A stretch of DNA of 64,000 nt from the NCBI GenBank assembly GCA_008638375.1, contig CM018031.1:17226915-17290914 (forward strand), given 5' to 3'. Shown in pieces: positions 58,421 to 64,000 of this stretch (position 1 is the stretch's first letter; every line of letters starts with the position of its first letter). Both the position numbers and the translations under genes were made by a program. The DNA is from Nyssa sinensis (Eukaryota; Streptophyta; Magnoliopsida; Cornales; Nyssaceae). Under the pieces are notes generated by a model, which worked only from the letters and a program-made list of their open reading frames with translations, did no database searches and was not told where the DNA came from.

Positions 58421-59119
58421 CAATCTAAGGAGTTCAAGCTCAAAATTTGTTTGGTTCAACACAAACAATCAGATATGCTCTCTAAAACCCTACTATTTTC
58501 TCTTTTTCCTAATTCAATTCATCCTATCACTCTTAATAGAATCAACTGAATTAGAGCGCTACATTGGCTTGGAATCAACTACGTAGGACGCCTTATAGCC
58601 CTGAGTCTACTTATTTCCTTTAATCTTATTTACTTTATACATTCATGTCATTATTATCATTATCTTTCTCTACTCTCTCTCTCTCTTTAATTTATGTCAT
58701 AGAATATAATCCTTATGGATGAACACTTGAGGTCATTCTATTTGGACTGAGCAGGATGGGTGCTTAACTCCTTCTTATTTTGTACCTTAGCTCTCGGATT
58801 TGGAATTCTTTAGTTCATTGTAGACTAGTTTTGCTTTACTTTATTTTAACCCATGTCAAGGGGTTTAAAATGTAAATAAAACCAAAGCGATGTAATTCTT
58901 AATTTCTTTGCTATTTCTTTTTATATGTATTCTCTATGGGTTGTATCAGGTTTTCATTTTATTTAGCATAAAACAAATTAGTGACTCTTTTGTGTATTCA
59001 TGTACACTTAAATTAAAAAATAGGGTGTGTTCCTCTCTCACTCCTCCTCTTCTGGCACATTCACTCATAGTTTGCACTTGGTGCTATTTTGTTGAGCTAG
59101 GGAAGAAGACTTTTGTTTA

Positions 59120-59286
59120 GACGTGTCCTATAAGTCCACATCTTGGGTTTTGTACTTTAGAGCATGCAATTATATAACTTCGCCACACTTCGAATCTGTA
59201 TTTTTATATAATGTTTCTATGTCCTAAATTAAGTTTCTATTATTATAATTGATCTTTGTTAATTAGTTAAGTATGGCCTAAGGGTC
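59120..59286 (+). mobile_element. Probable tail of the old LTR that starts at 17436
   Basis: GACGTGTCCTATAAGTCCAC reads as a natural continuation of the TCTAAAATGTTTA sliver before the Tat element, and the end AAGTATGGCCTAAGGG has the look of a chromovirus LTR tail. A terminal CA is not seen before the next insertion at 59287 (proposed duplication GGGTC at 59282-59286, whose partner is not visible). Confidence 0.4.
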
Positions 59287-61890
59287 TGTCACGCCCCGAA
59301 TTTTCATAAATCCAGAGTGAATTTATTAACTAGAAAAATAAATAAATAAATTTAAAACATCCTTTAATTCTCAGCGAAAAAATTCATTATTCCATACTCT
59401 AAAGTCATTAACCAACATTAGAAAAAAAAAATTTGAGAATTATTTGAATCCATTCTGAAAACTTTGTTTAGGCCTTTATACCTTTCTTGGTTAATTTCAC
59501 CCAAACATAATTGGAGTCTCAAAGTACAAATATTTTTAAACAAAAGTACCCGTCGAGACAATTAGTTGAGACTTTTGAATCACTCAATTCAGATTTAAAA
59601 TGAATTTCTATGAAAATCGGAAAGTTTGAACAAAAAAAAAAAAATTCAGATGAACAGTAATCTGGAAACCAGTAGCTAAAAGTGAACAATAACATTAGAA
59701 GTTACTATTCACCTGGAGCAAAATTTAACTTCAGAAAGAATGTTGCGCCTAACCCTTTGATTCAAATTGATGTTTCTCTCACTCTACAGATCCAAATGTA
59801 ATGAAGTCTGTGCCAAAAGCTTCCTTATTGAGTCTATTTTCTATACCGTTTTGAATCACTCAAAAATGCCCACGTACAACTCAAGTTACGATAAAAACAC
59901 TACCTATAGGTCAGATGTTTGCAACCTTGAAGCAAAATCAATATAAATTTCTCATTTTAAAAGCTTTCAAAGTCCATGATATATAAAAAACAAAGCTAAG
60001 GGATAGACCTATCTAGAAATGTAAAGCACTTTAATTAATTCAAAAAGACCAAAAAGTTATAGTCTCACAAAGTGGGCTGATCTACATAAATAATTTTGCA
60101 GAATCGAAGTTACGGCATGTTGTATACCATTTGATATTCCTTCTAATTCTTCAAGTTATTTAACCCCAATTTTTTTTGGCACTCTTCCTATTCATTTATG
60201 GGAATTTTACACACCAATGGCTCTTTTTAGATCACAAAATTTTGACATGGTCTCCTTTGCTTTCCAAGCATTTTTCACATAATATTTTGCAACCATTCAT
60301 ATATATATAAATACATCACAATACATCCTCACTCGATGGTCACAATTCATGAAAATTAAACATGCATTCATTTCTTTCAAGCATATATATATATATATAT
60401 ATATATATTTTTCACCTTAAACAAATGTATCTTACATGTCATTTGGGTTTAAACCCTTACATTCAAAATAGTCCAAGGTGTATAGTTCACCATTTTCACA
60501 AGTTAAAATACAAGTCTTTTGGGCTTATGCCCATATATACAAAATATTCCCCAAGGGCCAAATATCCTCTACGGTCCATTTCTCCTCTACTCTTCAAGAC
60601 TTCATCAAGTCTCAAGTAGTCTCATCTGTAATACGATATCCCACGAGGGGTTTGCTCAACTGCTGGTATGACATAATGCAATGCAAGGAATAAGGTTTGA
60701 GGCGTGGCATGTGCAAGTGTACATTCACAAGCTAATATGCATGACACACACATACAAACTCTATGCCCACCCATGCCTCGCTTCACGGTTCACCCCCGTC
60801 AGCCCGCGAGTACTGTCATTGGACAGATTTTGGGTTTTTCACCACAGGATCTACACCCTCATAATGCATAGCACCAAGTGCTCAACCAACGCCATGTTTC
60901 CAAATATTCAAGTATGTCAAGATGCCTTGATTTTTGTCAATGCAAATTCTATAAGACATTTCATTAAGCACATGGTGTATAACTTAAATTATGCCTCATT
61001 CATAAAGTAAAACATAACTTTAAATTCACAATATTTTGTCTACATGAATGTAAGTTACAATATAATGAATTAAACATATGATCAAGTTTCATGTTCATTA
61101 CTTTAACAATTTCTGAAAGAAAACACAAATACACAAACCACCAACTCTATGTTTTCAAAGAAACTCTGTCTTAAGGGACTTTTAAACATCAAGCAAGCAC
61201 ATACACCATACAATCAACTCATATAATTGCAAATAAACTCAACTTTATTCCCTACTTAGCAAAATATCATACCTAAAAGGGTTTTTCTCAACCCTAGGGA
61301 GTTGTGTTTGTTGTGCAGCCGAACCAATCATCGAGAATGTAGTCTTTGATGTGGGTAACAACTTCCTAGAAGGAAATCTTATGAGAATCCTAGCCTAGAG
61401 GTGTGTTTTGGTGGCTTGAAACTTGGAAAACCCTTGGTTTCTCTTCATTTTTCTCCCATGCATGACTTCTGCTTCTTCTCCAGACCAAATAATCTGATTT
61501 TAACTCTAAGGGATTGTATTTATACTAAAGGGGCAAAATGACCCTTTTGCCCTTAATGAGTTCGAGGCCCCGTTACACTACAACCCTGTCCTAAAATGTC
61601 TCAATTCGATATTTTGTTTTAGCCAAAGTTCTTAAAATTATTTTAAATGAAATTTTTCAAAAAAATAAATTTTCGCTTGTGGTCGGGTTTGGCCGGTTCC
61701 ACCCAGGACGCCCTTTATAGTCCATTTTTGAAACTGTCTCCGAATAGGCTCACATTTCTACACGAGGTATATATATTTATATATATCTAAGCATATTTCT
61801 CTTCTATGACACACTAAAAATATGCTTCTAAATATGATTTATAGCTAAATGATGCATATGCAGTGCCTTACTGGCAAATGGTGCATGTAT
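59287..61890 (-). mobile_element. 3' LTR region of a chromovirus (Tekay-like)
   Basis: Starts on the plus strand with TGTCACGCCCCGAATTTTCA, the complement of a chromovirus LTR end, and runs without coding sequence to the stop of the integrase ORF at 61897. Blocks at 60480-60560 and 60640-60880 match LTR 4. The outer (5') boundary of the LTR, next to the interior, cannot be fixed; the expected G-rich polypurine tract is replaced by TTTCATGACGAAATTTC. Confidence 0.65.
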
Positions 61891-61896
61891 AGTGCC

Positions 61897-62862
61897 CTAC
61901 CGGCAAAAACAAGAAAAAAGAAATTTCGTCATGAAATTTAGAAATGTACCTCTATGTATAAATAACTCTGGATACCTAGCGTGGACTTCAGCCTCACGTT
62001 CCCAAGTGGCCTCCTCGTCCCCATGATGGCTCCAAAGAACCTTGACCAAAGGGATGGTCTTGGCCTGCAAAACCTGGTCCCTCGAGTCCAATATCTCCAT
62101 AGGCCTCTTATTATAAGAAACATCACCCTCCACTGCAAGATCAACCCAATCTAGCACATGTGAAGGGTCAGGCTCGTACTTCCTCAACATCGACATGTGG
62201 AAGACATCATGAACCCCAGATAACTGTGGCGGTAACACCAACTTATAGGCCACCTCTCCGAGTCTCTCAAGGATCTCAAATGGCCCTATAAACCATGGCA
62301 ACAGATTCCCTCTATGCCCAAATTTCCTCAATCCTCGTCGCGGGGCTACTTTGAGGAACAGATGTCCCCCAACATCAAATGACAAAGGGCGTCGCCTCCT
62401 GTCTGCATAACTTTTCTGGTGGCTCTATGTTGTCAACAGACGCTGCCGAATCACCTGTATCTTCTCCGTGCTCTCATAGACTATGTCAGGCCCCAAAGCA
62501 GCTGTCTCCCCTACCTCGGTCCAACATAGCAGTGAACGACATGGCTTGCCATACAACGCCTCAAAAGGTACCTTCTCAATGCTAGACTGATAGCTGTTGT
62601 TATAGGCAAACTCTACTAGAGCAAGGTGATCCTCCCCACTACCCCTGAAACCCATAACACACGCCCTAAGCATGTCCTCAAGTATCTGAATAGTACACTC
62701 TAACTGGTCATCAGTCTGAGGGTGAAAGGCAATACTAAATAGTAGCTGAGTCCCCAAAGCTGTCTGAAGACTCTATCAAAACCATGCAGTGAAACGTGGA
62801 TCTCAGTCTAAAATAATGGAAACAGGAATCCCATGTAGTCGTACTATCTCTCGGATACATAA
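61897..62862 (-). pseudogene. Chromovirus integrase with C-terminal chromodomain
   Basis: Minus-strand reading from 62862 gives IREIVRLHGIPVSI, then LGTQLLFSIAFHPQTDDQLE (third catalytic Glu, before CTIQILEDMLRAC) and FAYNNSYQSSIEKVPFEALY. After a TAG at 62425-62427 in the same frame follow KSYADRRRRPLSFDVGGHLF, RGNLLPWFIGPFEILERLGE, LSGVHDVFHMSMLRKYEPDP and a chromodomain (KTIPLVKVLWSHHGDEEATW then EREAEVHARYPELF), the layout of the Tekay/Del clade. Two further stops lie near 62800. The 5' side is cut at 62863 by another LTR, so RT, RNase H and the integrase zinc finger are outside the window or lost. Chromodomains steer integration towards particular chromatin. Confidence 0.88.
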
Positions 62863-64000
62863 TGTCACATCCCGAACCCCACCCTACGCGGATGTCGAGG
62901 ACGTGACTGCCAGTCAGGTCGCGACTGCGACCAACCAAAGGCAAATTCTGAACTTTCCGACGAATTGCATTCCAACTGTTGGGTCAGATGCAGCGGAATT
63001 TAAAACCCTTTTTTTTTCTTTGTGTCACGGGAATGCAACTCACTTATACATCATAAGAATATGTATCACCGAGCAAGACTAAATCCAGTTAGTCAACAAT
63101 TCTAATCTCAGAGCATATCTAAAATCAAGCATATAACAACAGAGCAGATCTAATATCTCTAGAGTACCATTAGTTCCATGAGCCATGTCTATCTAGTATA
63201 TATCAGTCAAGTCAGTCATAACATACCACTCACCGGAATAACCAGGTTCAATCCACAATAAACCAGTCTCTACAGTTCAGTGCCGTCAAATCCTTACTTG
63301 CGATGCCACTTGGCCTATTCACGTCATGTCATAGTACCTTCTAATCCAATGGAGGAAATTCCTGAAAAATGTCAGAATAATGGGGTGAGCTTAAATAAGC
63401 CCAGTGAGTAACACAGTTTCCCTATCATGGGTTTCAAAACCAGTTTTGTGCTCCCAAGGCACATGGATAATTTAGTCATTACAAAAATAACTATTTTTAT
63501 AAATCCATTTCATAAGCAGTCTAGTGCAATAAAACAGAATCGAACAGACAATAGAAACGGATCGGAACATGACATAACCAATCGGTCAGAACAATAACTA
63601 TTGCTAATATATCGGTCAAGACACAGACTCTTCATTAACGGAACGAATCATAACAGAACTGGACTATATATCAATCAAGACAGACAGATCATCAACGGAC
63701 GGAACATGTCGGAACCGGACGGAACATATCAATCGAGGCAGACATAACATTAACGGACAGAATATAACGGAATTGAACGGTAACAATACATCAGTCAAGC
63801 AAAGGCATATCGCAAACGGATAAAATTATAACGGAACTAAACAGAAACAATAAACTAATCAAGACACAGGCAATCATGAACAGGACACAACATAATGGAA
63901 CTGGGTAGAAACAATATAACAATCAAGTCAGGGACACATCACTGTCGGAACTAATCATAACTGGACTGAACAATGTTTCAATCAAGACAGACGTATCATC
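62863..64000 (-). mobile_element. LTR 5, inserted in the integrase gene, runs off the window
   Basis: Starts TGTCACATCCCGAACCCCAC, the complement of an LTR end like those of LTRs 1-3, breaking the integrase frame after the CATAA pentamer (62858-62862; presumed target duplication). Has a local inverted repeat at 62962-63041 (GAATTGCATTCC / GGAATGCAACTC). From about 63520 a degenerate repeat of 50-60 bp based on ATCAATCAAGACAGAC and GGAACTGAACGG continues to the edge. No coding sequence. Confidence 0.8.

Larger units (their letters stand above)
38684..59114 (+). mobile_element. Degenerate Tat-lineage (Ogre/Retand-like) Ty3/gypsy element
   Basis: Two homologous blocks of about 1.9 kb, 38684-40624 and about 54066-59114 (the second split by a solo LTR), flank an interior with a Tat-type integrase on the plus strand and two antisense gene remnants. 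The left block starts TGTAGACACC and a matching TCTACA occurs at 40619-40624. The putative target duplication is GTTTA on both sides. The right end of the 3' block does not end in CA and is eroded. Gag, protease, reverse transcriptase and most of RNase H are gone, replaced by the insertion at 41588 to about 46915. Antisense ORFs between integrase and 3' LTR are a known peculiarity of some Tat elements. Confidence 0.65.
54066..59114 (+). repeat. 3' LTR of the Tat-lineage element, interrupted by solo LTR 4
   Basis: Homologous to 38684-40624: the first part runs 54100-55189, the second 58421 to about 59050. The junctions with the inserted solo LTR are exact (see LTR 4). The first 30 or so bases and the last 60 or so are too diverged to align with confidence, so both outer limits are estimates. 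The final GTTTA/GACGTG transition at 59115 is proposed as the target-duplication border. Confidence 0.62.

Noticed and set aside
62379..63082. Plus-strand ORFs opposite the integrase and across the LTR 5 junction
   Set aside because: Shadows of the minus-strand chromovirus integrase, or frames that cross an insertion boundary.
1..64000. Bacterial-type features, ribosomal RNA genes, riboswitches, a host gene with intact exons
   Set aside because: Searched for by eye on both strands; nothing supports any of them in this transposon-filled plant DNA.

Overview
This window is an AT-rich stretch of plant nuclear DNA, most likely from a eudicot, and almost all of it is transposable elements nested inside one another. 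I see no intact host gene, no rRNA gene and no convincing functional tRNA gene. The plant assignment rests on CACTA (En/Spm) elements with Tnp2, DUF4218, DUF4216 and Transposase_24 modules, on Ty3/gypsy elements of the Tat and chromovirus (Tekay-like) lineages, and on fragments of plant-type genes inside a Mutator-like element.

Layout. 302-8193 is a CACTA element (transposase on the minus strand, TSD TAA), an internally deleted copy with GCGTCGCTAA-type subterminal repeats and a 161-bp tandem array. 8197-12444 is AT-rich DNA with small duplications. 12445-15244 looks like a Pack-MULE carrying the 5' part of an aspartyl protease gene and the 3' part of a BSD-domain gene. 15245-19584 is LTR-like noncoding DNA. 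19585-38642 is a second, larger CACTA element of the same family (plus strand, TSD AAG). It keeps the whole domain set in degraded form and has taken in two LTR insertions of about 4.2 kb (26492-30682, and 32118 to about 36264).

From 38684 to about 59114 lies a degenerate Tat-lineage (Ogre/Retand-like) element on the plus strand. It has LTRs of about 1.9 kb, an integrase remnant, and two antisense open regions downstream of the integrase: a plant mobile domain gene and a DUF7745-like gene. It has itself been invaded by a Tekay-like LTR with an attached small coiled-coil/zinc-knuckle Gag ORF (41588 to about 46915) and by a 3.2-kb solo LTR (55190-58420). 59287-62862 is the 3' part of a minus-strand chromovirus (integrase plus chromodomain), cut by yet another LTR (62863 to the window end).

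Exact target-site duplications at several levels, and an unoccupied paralogous site for one solo LTR, let the order of events be read. An old LTR starting at 17436 appears to be the oldest layer, split by the second CACTA and then by the Tat element, with its tail at 59120-59286. Most coding regions carry stops and frameshifts. The exceptions worth noting are the open 267-codon DUF4216 exon at 25309-26112 and the open mini-Gag at 45998-46330. Domain names are from recognition of motifs by eye; no database search was run.
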